Below, one piece after another: positions 1-9,210 of a DNA stretch of 64,000 nucleotides. The stretch's first letter is position 1. Every line of letters starts with the position of its first letter. A program made the translations under genes and the position numbers. Source of the stretch: Pseudomonas sp. RIT-PI-q. GTDB lineage: Bacteria > Pseudomonadota > Gammaproteobacteria > Pseudomonadales > Pseudomonadaceae. The notes beneath the pieces were generated by a model. The model did not search any database and was not told the DNA's origin. It saw nothing but the letters and a program-made list of their open reading frames with translations. The stretch lies in the NCBI RefSeq assembly GCF_001297125.1, contig NZ_LHPC01000031.1, positions 1 to 64,000 of the forward strand, in the 5' to 3' direction.

Positions 1-310
1 TAAAACGCGTCATCGTTAACGTCCTTCGCGAGCAAGCTCGCTCCTACAGGCGATAGGTGTGTGAAATGAATAGGCGGACACACACGCTCAACGTAGGAGC
101 TGGCTTGCCAGCGAAGATCTCAATGCACCCCGTTCGTCCTGCTTAAACGCGTCATCGTTAACGTCCTTCGCGAGCAAGCTCGCTCCTACAGGCGATAGGT
201 GTGTGAAATGAATAGGCGGACACACACGCTCAACGTAGGAGCTGGCTTGCCAGCGAAGATCTCAATGCATCCCGTTCATCCTGCTAAAACGCGTCATCGT
301 TAACGTCCTT
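1..310. repeat. Tandem REPIN array, 142-bp period
   Basis: This gene-free stretch holds about 2.2 copies of a 142-bp unit: the same bases recur at 6, 148 and 290. Each unit contains AAACGCGTCATCGTTAACG, an outward REP of the GAGCAAGCTCGCTCC type and an inverted REP of the GGAGCTGGCTTGCCAGC type. The first two copies differ at only a few positions, so the duplication looks recent. No coding sequence is seen between 1 and 344. Confidence 0.9.
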
Positions 311-344
311 CGCTCACCCACCAAACAGCCGCGCGTCTATGATC

Positions 345-1967
345 TCAGTTGGTATCCAGATCCACATTCTTGGTCTCACGCAAACAGATCATCCCCACAA
401 TCAGGCTGACCCCAGTAATCACCACCGGATACCACAACCCGTAAAAAATGTCCCCGGTATACACCACTAACGCAAACGACACCGTCGGCAAGAACCCACC
501 AAACCAGCCGTTGCCAATGTGGTAGGGCAAGGACATCGAGGTATAGCGGATGCGCGTCGGGAACAGCTCGACCATCAGCGCCGCCAGCGGGCCGTAGCAC
601 ATGGCGGAAATAATGATCAGCGCAACAATCAGCGCCACGATCATGGGTTTGTTGATCAACTGGGTGTCGGCCTGTGACGGATACCCCGCCAGAGTCACCG
701 CGCCACGCAGCGCCGCTTCGTCATAGCCATCGATCTTCACTTCACCGACGCTCACTTGCACCGCGCTACCGGCCGGAGCGGCTTGGCTGGTGTAGGGCAG
801 GCCCTGTTTCACCAGGAAAGTTTTGACCTTGTCGCAAGGGCTATCAAATTTCGCCTTGCCCACCGGGTCGAACTGAAAGGTGCAGGTGGCCGGGTCGGCC
901 AGCACGGTGATCGGGGCCTGGCGACTGGCCTGGTCGATCGCCGGATTGGCATAGTGGGCCAGGGTCTTGAAGATCGGGAAGTACAGCGCAGTCGCCAGCA
1001 GCAGGCCGATCATCAACACCGGTTTGCGCCCGACCTTGTCCGACAGCCAGCCAAAAAAGATGAAGAACGGCGCGCCAATGATCACGCTGACGATCAACAA
1101 GCTATTGGCCAGGGCCGGGTCCATTTTCAAGAACTGGGTAAGGAAAAACAGCACATAAAACTGCGCCGCGTAGAAGGTCACCGCTTGCCCTGCGTTGATG
1201 CTGAACAGGGCGATCAAGACGACTTTAAGGTTCTCCCACTTGCCGAAGGAGTCGCGCAGTGGCGACTTGCAGAGTTTGCCTTCCTCTTTCATTTTCACGA
1301 ACGCAGGCGACTCGTGCAGGCTCATGCGAATCCACGTCGAGATGCCCAGCAGAACGATCGAAAACAGAAACGGAATGCGCCAGCCCCACACTTCGAACTG
1401 GTCACCGGTGAAGTAGCGGCAACCGAGTACCACCAGCAGCGACAACAGCAAGCCGAGGGTCGCAGTGGACTGAATCCAGCTAGTGTGGAAACCGCGTTTG
1501 CCCATCGGCGCGTGTTCCGCGACATACGTCGCCGCACCGCCATATTCACCGCCCAGAGCCAGACCCTGCAGCATACGCAGCACCACAAGGATGATCGGCG
1601 CGGCAATGCCGATGCTGGCGTAAGTCGGTAGCAGCCCGACGCAGAAGGTCGCCAGGCCCATCAGGATGATGGTCGCGAGGAAGGTGTATTTGCGCCCGAT
1701 CATGTCCCCCAACCGACCGAACACCAACGCACCGAACGGTCGCACGATGAAGCCGGCGGCGAAGGCCATCAGGGCGAAGATGAAGGCCGTGGTGTCGTTG
1801 ACCCCGGCGAAGAATTGTTTACTTATCACCGCCGCGAGGGCGCCATAAAGGAAAAAGTCATACCACTCGAACACCGTCCCGAGCGATGAAGCGAAGATGA
1901 CTTTGCGGGTGTCGTGGCTGATTTCCGCGACCGGCGCGGCTTGCAGAGGCTGAACATGTTCTGACAT
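345..1967 (-). CDS. MFS transporter, metabolite:H+ symporter (MHS/ProP-like) family
   Basis: A 540-residue inner-membrane secondary transporter. The N-terminal half has the family signature (FEWYDFFLYG, GRLGDMIGRKYTF, RMLQGLALGGEYGG) and the second half repeats it (GWLSDKVGRKPVLM). About 12 membrane segments are expected. Between the two halves of the C-terminal domain lies a polar insert of roughly 100 residues carrying two Cys, probably periplasmic. The start at 1967 is preferred to a GTG at 1982 because a GAGGGA ribosome site precedes it. It lies downstream of, and on the same strand as, a GMC oxidoreductase, so it may import that enzyme's substrate. The substrate cannot be read from the sequence. 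Confidence 0.88.
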   Translation of the reverse strand: MSEHVQPLQAAPVAEISHDTRKVIFASSLGTVFEWYDFFLYGALAAVISKQFFAGVNDTTAFIFALMAFAAGFIVRPFGALVFGRLGDMIGRKYTFLATIILMGLATFCVGLLPTYASIGIAAPIILVVLRMLQGLALGGEYGGAATYVAEHAPMGKRGFHTSWIQSTATLGLLLSLLVVLGCRYFTGDQFEVWGWRIPFLFSIVLLGISTWIRMSLHESPAFVKMKEEGKLCKSPLRDSFGKWENLKVVLIALFSINAGQAVTFYAAQFYVLFFLTQFLKMDPALANSLLIVSVIIGAPFFIFFGWLSDKVGRKPVLMIGLLLATALYFPIFKTLAHYANPAIDQASRQAPITVLADPATCTFQFDPVGKAKFDSPCDKVKTFLVKQGLPYTSQAAPAGSAVQVSVGEVKIDGYDEAALRGAVTLAGYPSQADTQLINKPMIVALIVALIIISAMCYGPLAALMVELFPTRIRYTSMSLPYHIGNGWFGGFLPTVSFALVVYTGDIFYGLWYPVVITGVSLIVGMICLRETKNVDLDTN

Positions 1968-2063
1968 ATCGGTATCCCTCACAGTGATTGTTTTTGTTGT
2001 TCCACTGTCGGCGCCGACCTTGTGGGCTGGCGCCGCTACTACGATGTATCGGGGTGAAAACGT

Positions 2064-2157
2064 CCTGTAGGAGCTGGCTTGCCAGCGAAGGCGGTGTATC
2101 AGGCGACATCAATATTGACTGATCCGCCGCTTTCGCTGGCAAGCCAGCTCCTACAGG
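2064..2157. repeat. REPIN (GGAGCTGGCTTGCCAGC type)
   Basis: Two inverted REP copies, CCTGTAGGAGCTGGCTTGCC and its complement, flank a spacer of about 40 bases. The repeat sits between the MFS and GMC genes. Confidence 0.9.
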
Positions 2158-2168
2158 GGTGTTCGTGT

Positions 2169-3815
2169 TCAGGGGTTCGTGACCAGTTCCATGGGTGGGG
2201 TGAGGCTCCTTGTCGAGGGGTTAAGAATGAGTTGTGCGGCCTTTTCGGCAATCATCAGCGTAGGCGAACAGGTGTTGCCCGAGGTAATGCGCGGCATGAT
2301 CGAGGCGTCGGCGATGCGCAGGCCGGGGATCCCGTGGACTTTAAGCTGCGCATCGACCACCGCGTCCGCGTCGTTGCCCATGCGGCAGGTGCCCACCGGA
2401 TGGAAAATCGTCGTGCCGATCCGCGCCGCGGCTTCCTGCAATTGTGCTTCGCTCTGCAAGCTGTCACCGGGCAGGTACTCGACCGGTTTGAATGCTTGCA
2501 GGGCTGGCGCGGCGACGATGCGTCGGGTCAGGCGAATGGCATCGGCCGCAACCCGAAGATCCTCGGGATGGCTCAAATAGTTGGGTTGAATCAACGGTGC
2601 TTCCTGCGGATCGGCGGAGCGAATTTCGATACGGCCACGGCTTTGCGGACGCAGATCGCAGACCGACGCGGTGAAAGCCGGGAACGCGTGCAATGGCTCG
2701 CCGAAGCGCTCAAGCGACAAGGGTTGCACGTGGTACTCAAGATTCGCCGAGGTCTGCTCCGGCCCCGACCGGGCAAACGCGCCAAGCTGGCTTGGCGCCA
2801 TGGACAGCGGCCCACTGCGGTCATACAGATAACGCAGGCCCATGCCCATCTTGCCCCACAGGCTGCCGGCAATCTGGTTGAGGGTGCGCGCGTTCTCCAG
2901 TTTGTAGATCAACCGCAGTTGCAGGTGATCCTGCAGGTTGCCGCCCACCCCGGGCAGTTCATGCGCAACACCGATCCCCAGGCGTTGCAGCAGCGGGCGA
3001 GGGCCGATCCCGGAACGTTGCAGGATGCTCGGCGAACCGACGGAGCCGGCGCACAGCACGATTTCCTGGCGCGCCTTGAAGGTTTTCGCCTGACCCTGCC
3101 AACGTGCGCTGACCGCGCAAGCACGCCCGTTTTCCAGCAGCACACGGTCGACTTCGACGTCGGTCAGTACGGTGAGATTGGGCCGATGGCGGATCGGTTT
3201 GAGAAACGCCTTGGCCGCGTTCCAGCGAATTCCGGCCTTCTGATTGACCTGGAAGTAGCCGCAGCCTTCGTTATCGCCCTGGTTGAAGTCATCGATGCTG
3301 GCGATCCCGCTCTGCGCGGCGGCCTGTTGGAAGGCATCGAGAATCGGCCACGACAAGCGCTGACGCTCAATCCGCCATTCACCGGCAGCGCCGTGAAATT
3401 CAGAGTCGCCGGCAAAATGGTTTTCGCTTTTCTTGAACAGCGGCAGCACGTCGTTCCAGCTCCAGCCGGGATTGCCGTCGGCCGCCCAGCCGTCGTAGTC
3501 GCCGGCCTGGCCACGCATGTAGATCATGCCGTTGATCGAGGAACAGCCGCCGAGCACCTTGCCTCGTGGATAACTCAGGGCGCGCCCTTGCAGGCCAGGT
3601 TGCGCCTCGGTCTTGAAGCACCAGTCGGTGCGCGGGTTGCCGATGCAGAACAGGTAACCCACGGGGATGTGAATCCACGCATAGTTATCGCGACCGCCAG
3701 CTTCAAGCAGCAGCACTCGATGTTGTGGGTTAGCCGACAACCGATTGGCCAGCAAACACCCGGCTGGCCCGGCCCCGACCACGATGTAGTCGTATTCATC
3801 AAGGGAAGTCTGCAT
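2169..3815 (-). CDS. GMC-family FAD-dependent oxidoreductase (choline dehydrogenase-like)
   Basis: A 548-residue flavoenzyme expected to oxidise an alcohol group with FAD. The N-terminal Rossmann motif VVGAGPAGCLLANRL is at residues 9-24, followed by the GMC signature around GKVLGGCSSINGMIYMRG. The C-terminal GMC domain carries HPVGTCRMG with a catalytic-type His, and NTCSPTLMIAEKAA near the end. The start at 3815 leaves only a few residues before the FAD motif; an upstream ATG at 3851 has poor ribosome-site spacing. It is divergent from a LysR regulator and upstream of an MHS transporter, suggesting one catabolic unit. Sequence alone does not decide among choline-like, aliphatic or aromatic alcohols. 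Confidence 0.88.
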   Translation of the reverse strand: MQTSLDEYDYIVVGAGPAGCLLANRLSANPQHRVLLLEAGGRDNYAWIHIPVGYLFCIGNPRTDWCFKTEAQPGLQGRALSYPRGKVLGGCSSINGMIYMRGQAGDYDGWAADGNPGWSWNDVLPLFKKSENHFAGDSEFHGAAGEWRIERQRLSWPILDAFQQAAAQSGIASIDDFNQGDNEGCGYFQVNQKAGIRWNAAKAFLKPIRHRPNLTVLTDVEVDRVLLENGRACAVSARWQGQAKTFKARQEIVLCAGSVGSPSILQRSGIGPRPLLQRLGIGVAHELPGVGGNLQDHLQLRLIYKLENARTLNQIAGSLWGKMGMGLRYLYDRSGPLSMAPSQLGAFARSGPEQTSANLEYHVQPLSLERFGEPLHAFPAFTASVCDLRPQSRGRIEIRSADPQEAPLIQPNYLSHPEDLRVAADAIRLTRRIVAAPALQAFKPVEYLPGDSLQSEAQLQEAAARIGTTIFHPVGTCRMGNDADAVVDAQLKVHGIPGLRIADASIMPRITSGNTCSPTLMIAEKAAQLILNPSTRSLTPPMELVTNP

Positions 3816-3936
3816 CCCTGACCTCGTATTGTTGTTCTTGTTGTCGGTCATCCTAGTTGTTAGCTTTCGTCAAAAGAATGTTAGTTTTTGCGCAGCCGCT
3901 GTGCGTTTTTAGACAGCCTCACCTCAAGGACGATTC

Positions 3937-4833
3937 ATGTTCGACTGGAATGACCTTCGGTTTTTTCTCGAATTGCAGCGTAGCGGGCGTTTGCTGACCG
4001 CTGCCCGCCGTTTGAACACCACCCACGCCACGGTGGCGCGGCACATCGAGGCCATCGAAAAGAGCCTCGGCACCGCGCTGTTCGTGCAGCACGCCCAGGG
4101 ATATGAGCTGACCCCGGCTGGCGAAGCGCTGCTCAAGCACGCTGAAGCGATGGAAAACGTCGCGTTGCTGGCCCAGGAAGAAATCACCCAATCGACGGCG
4201 CCGCTGGGCAAGATCCGCGTCGGGGTCACGGAAGGGCTGGGCATCATGTTCCTCGCCAGTCGCATGAACGAGTTGTTCGAACGCTATCCGGGGCTGGAAG
4301 TGGAACTGGTGGCGGTGCCGCGTTTCGTCAGCATCCTTAACCGCGAAGCCGAGATCAGCATCCACCTGGAGCGCCCGTCCGCCGACATGCTGGTCACGCG
4401 CAAACTCACCGACTATCGCCTGGCGCTGTACGCCAGCCAGGATTACCTGGACCGCTCGCCACCGCTGAGCAGCCGCGAAGACCTCGGCCGCCACGCCTGG
4501 ATCGGTTACGTCGACGACTTGCTGTTCAGCCAGGAACTGATGTTCCTCAACAGTTTTTGCCGCAACCCGCAGGTGGTCTTCCACAGCACCAGCGTCATCG
4601 CCCAGCAACAGGCGGCGCGCTCGGGTTTGGGCATCGCCGTGCTGCCGTGCTACATGGCCAGCGCCGACCCGGGGCTGGTGGCATTGTTGCCGGACGAGAG
4701 CATCCAGCGCAGCTACTGGATCAGCACCCGCCGCGAGCTGCACAAATCCGTGCGGCTGCGGGTGTTGTGGGATTACGTGGTGGAGTTGTGTGAGCATGAG
4801 CAGGATCTGTTGCTCGGCCCCAATCCCCTGTAG
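3937..4833 (+). CDS. LysR-family transcriptional regulator
   Basis: A 298-residue DNA-binding regulator. The N-terminal winged helix (DLRFFLELQRSGRLLTAARR, then TTHATVARHIEAIEKSLG) is followed by a periplasmic-binding-like effector domain from about residue 90. It is transcribed away from the GMC oxidoreductase, with 121 bp between the two starts, the usual arrangement for a LysR protein controlling its neighbour. The stop codon lies inside the left arm of a REPIN. The effector is unknown. Confidence 0.88.
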   Translation: MFDWNDLRFFLELQRSGRLLTAARRLNTTHATVARHIEAIEKSLGTALFVQHAQGYELTPAGEALLKHAEAMENVALLAQEEITQSTAPLGKIRVGVTEGLGIMFLASRMNELFERYPGLEVELVAVPRFVSILNREAEISIHLERPSADMLVTRKLTDYRLALYASQDYLDRSPPLSSREDLGRHAWIGYVDDLLFSQELMFLNSFCRNPQVVFHSTSVIAQQQAARSGLGIAVLPCYMASADPGLVALLPDESIQRSYWISTRRELHKSVRLRVLWDYVVELCEHEQDLLLGPNPL

Positions 4834-4990
4834 GCGCTGAGCTTGCTCGCGAAGGCGGTGTGTCATCCACACACATACTGGATGTGCCGCCGCCTTCGCG
4901 GGCAAGCCCGCTCCCACAGTTATCTGTGTTGATCACAAAATTTGCCTACAGCCATTAGCCCTGTAGGAGCTGAGCTTGCTCGCGAAGGCG
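4828..4990. repeat. REPIN plus a single REP
   Basis: A REP pair spans 4828-4919 with mixed arms (GAGCTTGCTCGCG left, CGGGCAAGCCCGC right). A lone REP follows at 4961-4990. The left arm includes the stop codon of the LysR gene. The interval to the next gene holds no other feature. Confidence 0.85.
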
Positions 4991-5016
4991 TCAGATCTGG
5001 CACATCGAATCATCGG

Positions 5017-6117
5017 TCAACCGAGGATTTCGAATTGCGTACTGGCCAGGCGTTCGCCGTTCACCAGAATGTACACGGCGTGCTTGCCGGCGTAATGCTT
5101 GCGTGTGGTCAGTTCCTTGATGTGCTGGCCACGGAAGATGGATTCACTGGCCTTGCCGGCAAGCGTCAACGCCTTGAGCTTGAACACCTTCGCCGAGGTG
5201 CTGCCGTTGGCTTTGACGTAATCGATGGCGTAGTCGATCACCAGTCGCTGACTGTCCGGCACCGTCGATTTCACAGTGAACGACAGGGTGATTTTCTCTC
5301 CCAGAGCAATCACCGCCGGTTCCACCTGCACATCGATAATCTCGACCTCAGGCTTGCCGCTTGCGCCAATGATCGCCAGCGCTCGCTGATTACCCTGTTT
5401 GATCAGGCTGCGCAGGGCATGTTTGGCGATCCACGCGGTGTGCTTGTTCTCCAGTGACCAACCTTCGATCACGTCCAGCACCCACTCGGGATGGTCCTTG
5501 GTGATGTCGTTGAGGTGGTTGGCCACGGACTTGCGCACGTAAAGGCTGCTGTCTGCCTTGAGGTTGTCGAGGATCGCAGCCGCCAGGGTCGGGTCGGCCT
5601 GGATCTGCTCCAGACGAAACGACCAGGGCAGGCGCGGTCGACTGCCTTCGCTGGCCAGGCGTCGAACGTGGTCATTTTCGTCCAGGGACCAGTCGTGCAT
5701 GACGGCCAGTGAGCGCTTGAGGTCGCTGCGCAGGAAATAACGAATCGCAAATTCCGCTGAGCCGAAGGTGGTGAAGTATTTCAGCGCCTCCATGGATGGC
5801 TCGAAGGCATGGGCGCCGTAGGTCGCGACGTAATGCGGCAACGAGATGCTGACGAAGCCGCTGTTCAGGCGCGGCGCGAGGGCGCGCAGGACGTCGAGCG
5901 ATTCTTCATAACCCAGCGGCAATACGGCGTGCAGGCATTCGCTGACCCGGGCCATGCGCTGCATGATCGATAGGTCGGCAAGCCCGTCGTTGGCCAGTTT
6001 CAGGAAGGTCTTGGCGTTGAACTCTGGGTAAACGGCGCTCATCTCGGTGGCGATGTGCTTGAGGCGCTCGGCGTTGAAGATTTCCTTGAGGGCGGGGGAG
6101 GGTTGGTCAGCAGCCAT
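5017..6117 (-). CDS. alkC: AlkC-type DNA alkylation-repair glycosylase with C-terminal Ig-like domain
   Basis: A 366-residue protein of the AlkC/AlkD HEAT-like-repeat superfamily, which removes alkylated bases such as 3-methyladenine and 3-methylcytosine without base flipping. Residues about 10-255 form the helical repeat body (FNAKTFLKLANDGLADLSIMQ, FGSAEFAIRYFLRSD, SLYVRKSVANHLNDI, HTAWIAKHALRSLIK). From about residue 265 the pattern changes to beta strands (IIDVQVEPAVIALGEKITLS), matching the Ig-like domain known in the P. fluorescens AlkC. The start at 6117 has an AAGGA ribosome site 7 bases upstream; the longer reading from 6141 is less likely. The gene stands alone between REP elements. 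Confidence 0.88.
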   Translation of the reverse strand: MAADQPSPALKEIFNAERLKHIATEMSAVYPEFNAKTFLKLANDGLADLSIMQRMARVSECLHAVLPLGYEESLDVLRALAPRLNSGFVSISLPHYVATYGAHAFEPSMEALKYFTTFGSAEFAIRYFLRSDLKRSLAVMHDWSLDENDHVRRLASEGSRPRLPWSFRLEQIQADPTLAAAILDNLKADSSLYVRKSVANHLNDITKDHPEWVLDVIEGWSLENKHTAWIAKHALRSLIKQGNQRALAIIGASGKPEVEIIDVQVEPAVIALGEKITLSFTVKSTVPDSQRLVIDYAIDYVKANGSTSAKVFKLKALTLAGKASESIFRGQHIKELTTRKHYAGKHAVYILVNGERLASTQFEILG

Positions 6118-6167
6118 TGTGGGTTCCTTTGAAGTTGTCATTTATCCAGTGCACTGCGTCATCGTTC

Positions 6168-6258
6168 ATCGCGGGCAAGCCCGCTCCCACAATGGTTTCG
6201 GGTGACCCCGATTCTGTGAACACCCATTGACCCTGTGGGAGCGGGCTTGCCCGCGAAG
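6168..6258. repeat. REPIN (GTGGGAGCGGGCTTGCCCGC type)
   Basis: Inverted pair of the GCGGGCAAGCCCGCTCCCAC element. It lies between alkC and the antiporter gene. Confidence 0.9.
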
Positions 6259-6275
6259 AGGCCCTCTAATTCACC

Positions 6276-8084
6276 TCAATTTTTACCCGCTTCCTCTTCC
6301 ATCTGATCCGCCTCAAACAACCGCGCCAATTCCGCCCGGGCTTCCTGGGCCGTCTGCAACACCTTCGCCGCATCGTCATAAATCGCATGCTGGGCTTCCA
6401 GCACTTGTTCGTCGTGATGCTTGAAGCGCTTGATCCGCGCATCCGCCTGAGCCTGGGTCAGCCCCAACCCGACCAACGTACGCCGGCTCATTTCCAGGCT
6501 CGAATAATAGGTTTCCCGAATCGCCTCGGCACCGATGTCAACCAAGCGGTGAACGTGCTGACGGTTACGCGCCCGGGCGATGATTTTCATGTGCGGGTAC
6601 AGCTTGTGCACCAGCTCGGCGGTCTTGATGTTGGTGTCTGGATCGTCAGTGGCGATCACGAAATACTCTGCCTGCTCGACCTTGGCCGCACTGAGGATTT
6701 CCGGGCGCATCGGGTCGCCGTAGAACACCGGCACGCCGCCGAAGCTGCGGGACAGCTCGATGGTTTCGACCGAGGTGTCGAGGGCGACGAACTTGATGTT
6801 TTGCGCGCGCAGAATCCGCGCCACGATCTGCCCCATTCGCCCCATGCCGGCGATCACCACGCGCGGCGCGTCGGTATCGATTTCACGGAATTTCTCCGGC
6901 ACCACCACCGGCTGAACCTTGGGGCTGACCAGTCGTGCGCATAGCAGCAACAACAACGGGGTCACGGCCATCGACAGGGTGATCGTCAGCACCAGCAAGT
7001 CATACAGGCGCGGCTCGAACAAGCCTTGGTCGCGGCCGATCTTGAACACCACGAAGGCAAACTCACCGCCAGCGGCCAGCACGATGCCTAGGCGAATCGC
7101 GCTGACTTTGCTCAAGCCGCCCGCCACGCGGCCCACAACAAACAACAGCGGCAGCTTGATGGCGATCAGCAGCAGGGTCAGCCCCAGCACCACGATCGGC
7201 GCGCTCAGCAGCAGACTCAGGTTCGCGCCCATGCCGACGCTGATGAAAAACAGCCCCAGCAACAGGCCCTTGAACGGTTCGATCTGCGCTTCCAGTTCAT
7301 GTCGGTATTCGGAGTCCGCCAGCAGCAAACCGGCCAGAAATGCCCCGAGCGCCATGGAGACGCCGACCAGATCCATCAACCACGCGGTGCCGATCACCAC
7401 CAGCAACGCGGTGGCGGTGGAGACTTCCGGCAAACCGCTCTTGGCCACCACCCGGAACACCGGGCGCAGCAGATAGCGCCCGCCAATCACCACCACCGCG
7501 ATGCTGCCCAACACACGTAGTCCGTGGTTCACATCCTCGGCGGCCGTGCTGGTGTGATCGCCGCCGGCCAGCAGCGGCACCATGGCGATCAGCGGGATTG
7601 CGGCGATGTCCTGGAACAACAGAATCGCGAACGCCAACCGTCCATGAGGGCTGGTCAGTTCCTTGCGCTCGGCCAGGCTCTGCAGGCCAAACGCGGTGGA
7701 CGACAGGGCAAGACCCAGGCCCAGGACAATCGCGCTATTCAACGATTGCCCAAAGACAAACAACGCCACCACGCCAATCACCGAGCCCGTCAGCAGCACC
7801 TGCGCCAGACCGACGCCGAATACTGATCTGCGCATCACCCACAAACGCCGTGGCGACAGCTCCAGGCCGATGATGAACAGCAGCAACACCACCCCCAGTT
7901 CGGAAATGTGGCTGACACTTTGCGGATTGCCAACCAACCCAAGCACCGACGGGCCGATGATCACCCCGGCAAACAGATAACCCAGCACTGCCCCCAGTTG
8001 CAGGCGTTTGGCCAGGGGGACGGTGAGCACCGCCGCGAGCAGAAACACGACAGCGGCTTGCAACAGGTTGCCTTCATGGGGCAT
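6276..8084 (-). CDS. CPA2-family cation:proton antiporter with RCK domain (KefB/KefC-like)
   Basis: A 602-residue inner-membrane protein. Residues 1-380 are a Na+/H+ exchanger domain with many hydrophobic segments and the typical ILLFQDIAAIPLIA and FISVGMGANL stretches. Residues about 408-530 are an RCK/TrkA-N domain with the nucleotide-binding GMGRMGQIVAR and a conserved acidic residue after the next strand (FVALD). A charged C-terminal tail of about 70 residues follows. It resembles the KefB/KefC glutathione-gated potassium efflux group, but no KefF/KefG ancillary gene is adjacent, so gating by glutathione adducts is uncertain. The start has a GGAG site upstream. Confidence 0.87.
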   Translation of the reverse strand: MPHEGNLLQAAVVFLLAAVLTVPLAKRLQLGAVLGYLFAGVIIGPSVLGLVGNPQSVSHISELGVVLLLFIIGLELSPRRLWVMRRSVFGVGLAQVLLTGSVIGVVALFVFGQSLNSAIVLGLGLALSSTAFGLQSLAERKELTSPHGRLAFAILLFQDIAAIPLIAMVPLLAGGDHTSTAAEDVNHGLRVLGSIAVVVIGGRYLLRPVFRVVAKSGLPEVSTATALLVVIGTAWLMDLVGVSMALGAFLAGLLLADSEYRHELEAQIEPFKGLLLGLFFISVGMGANLSLLLSAPIVVLGLTLLLIAIKLPLLFVVGRVAGGLSKVSAIRLGIVLAAGGEFAFVVFKIGRDQGLFEPRLYDLLVLTITLSMAVTPLLLLLCARLVSPKVQPVVVPEKFREIDTDAPRVVIAGMGRMGQIVARILRAQNIKFVALDTSVETIELSRSFGGVPVFYGDPMRPEILSAAKVEQAEYFVIATDDPDTNIKTAELVHKLYPHMKIIARARNRQHVHRLVDIGAEAIRETYYSSLEMSRRTLVGLGLTQAQADARIKRFKHHDEQVLEAQHAIYDDAAKVLQTAQEARAELARLFEADQMEEEAGKN

Positions 8085-8295
8085 GACAAACTCCAGAACT
8101 CGGTACGGCGGGGCGACAAGGATAAAGGGTGATGCGGGATGCGTCAGCCTCGAACATAAAACGGTGTTGACTGATAGACCGCTTTCGCGAGCAAGTCGAA
8201 GGCGGCCTGGCTGGCGACAACCATCTCGTTAAACTCCGCATCAATTAGTTACATTCATAGGATAAGCTGATCAATCTGTCCCTTGAGCCCCCACC

Positions 8296-9210
8296 ATGGC
8301 CATCAACTTCGACCTCAACGACCTGCAAGCCTTCCGCGCCGTGGTCGAACAGGGCAGCTTTCGCAAGGCTGCCGACGCTGTGCGCATCTCGCAGCCAGCG
8401 CTGAGCCGACGCATCGAAAAACTCGAAGACGCCCTTGGCGTCAGGTTGTTCGAACGCACCACGCGCAAAGTCAGCCTGACCCAGGCCGGACGCGGTTTCA
8501 TGCCCAGCGTCGAGCGGCTGCTGGATGATCTGGACGTGGCATTGCTCGGCATCAGCGAAGTCGCCTCGACCCGGCTCGGTCACGTCACGGTCGCCTGTGT
8601 GCCCTCGGCGGCGTACTACTTCATGCCCCGGGTGATCGCGCACTACCACCGCCAGTTTCCGCGGATCAAGGTCAAGGTGCTCGACTCCAGCGCCCATGAA
8701 GTGCTGAGTGCGGTGGTCAACGGTGAAGCGGATTTCGGCCTGAGTTTCATGGGCACCCTGGAGGCCGAAGTGGATTTCGAGCCGCTGGTGCAGGAAGGTT
8801 ATGTGGTGGCCTGTCGGCGCGATCACCCGTTGGCCGGGCGCAGCAGCGTGACGTGGGACGAGTTTTATCAGCAGGATTACATCTCGCTGGACAAGACGTC
8901 CGGCAATCGTTTTTTACTCGATCAGGCGCTCACGGGCATCGTGCCGCAACGGCCGAGCATCTGCGAAACCCGGCATGTGACAACAATGATTGGTCTGGTG
9001 GAGGCTGGGTTGGGTGTGGCGGCGGTGCCATTGATGGCGATGCCGGCGACGGATCACCCGATTCTGACGCGGGTGCCACTGACCGATCCGCAGGTGATGC
9101 GCAGCGTCGGTTTGATCAAGCGCCGGGGTCGTACCTTGACCCCGGCGGCGTTGGAGTTGGAACGCCTGGTGGTGGAAATGAAGGTTGAACAGCCTTCGGT
9201 CAGCGGCTGA
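8296..9210 (+). CDS. LysR-family transcriptional regulator of the aconitate/citrate cassette
   Basis: A 304-residue LysR protein with an N-terminal helix-turn-helix (DLQAFRAVVEQGSFRKAADA, ISQPALSRRIEKLE) and a substrate-binding domain from about residue 90. Its 3' end overlaps the convergent aconitate isomerase-like gene by 11 bp. It stands next to a TcuC/CitA-type symporter as tcuR does in tricarballylate loci, so control of that cassette is inferred. The alternative is regulation of the divergent antiporter gene, 211 bp away. Confidence 0.85.
   Translation: MAINFDLNDLQAFRAVVEQGSFRKAADAVRISQPALSRRIEKLEDALGVRLFERTTRKVSLTQAGRGFMPSVERLLDDLDVALLGISEVASTRLGHVTVACVPSAAYYFMPRVIAHYHRQFPRIKVKVLDSSAHEVLSAVVNGEADFGLSFMGTLEAEVDFEPLVQEGYVVACRRDHPLAGRSSVTWDEFYQQDYISLDKTSGNRFLLDQALTGIVPQRPSICETRHVTTMIGLVEAGLGVAAVPLMAMPATDHPILTRVPLTDPQVMRSVGLIKRRGRTLTPAALELERLVVEMKVEQPSVSG

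Noticed and set aside
2079..3821. Open frame of 580 codons antisense to the GMC oxidoreductase
   Set aside because: Begins in a REPIN and has no domain; the opposite strand encodes a full FAD enzyme.
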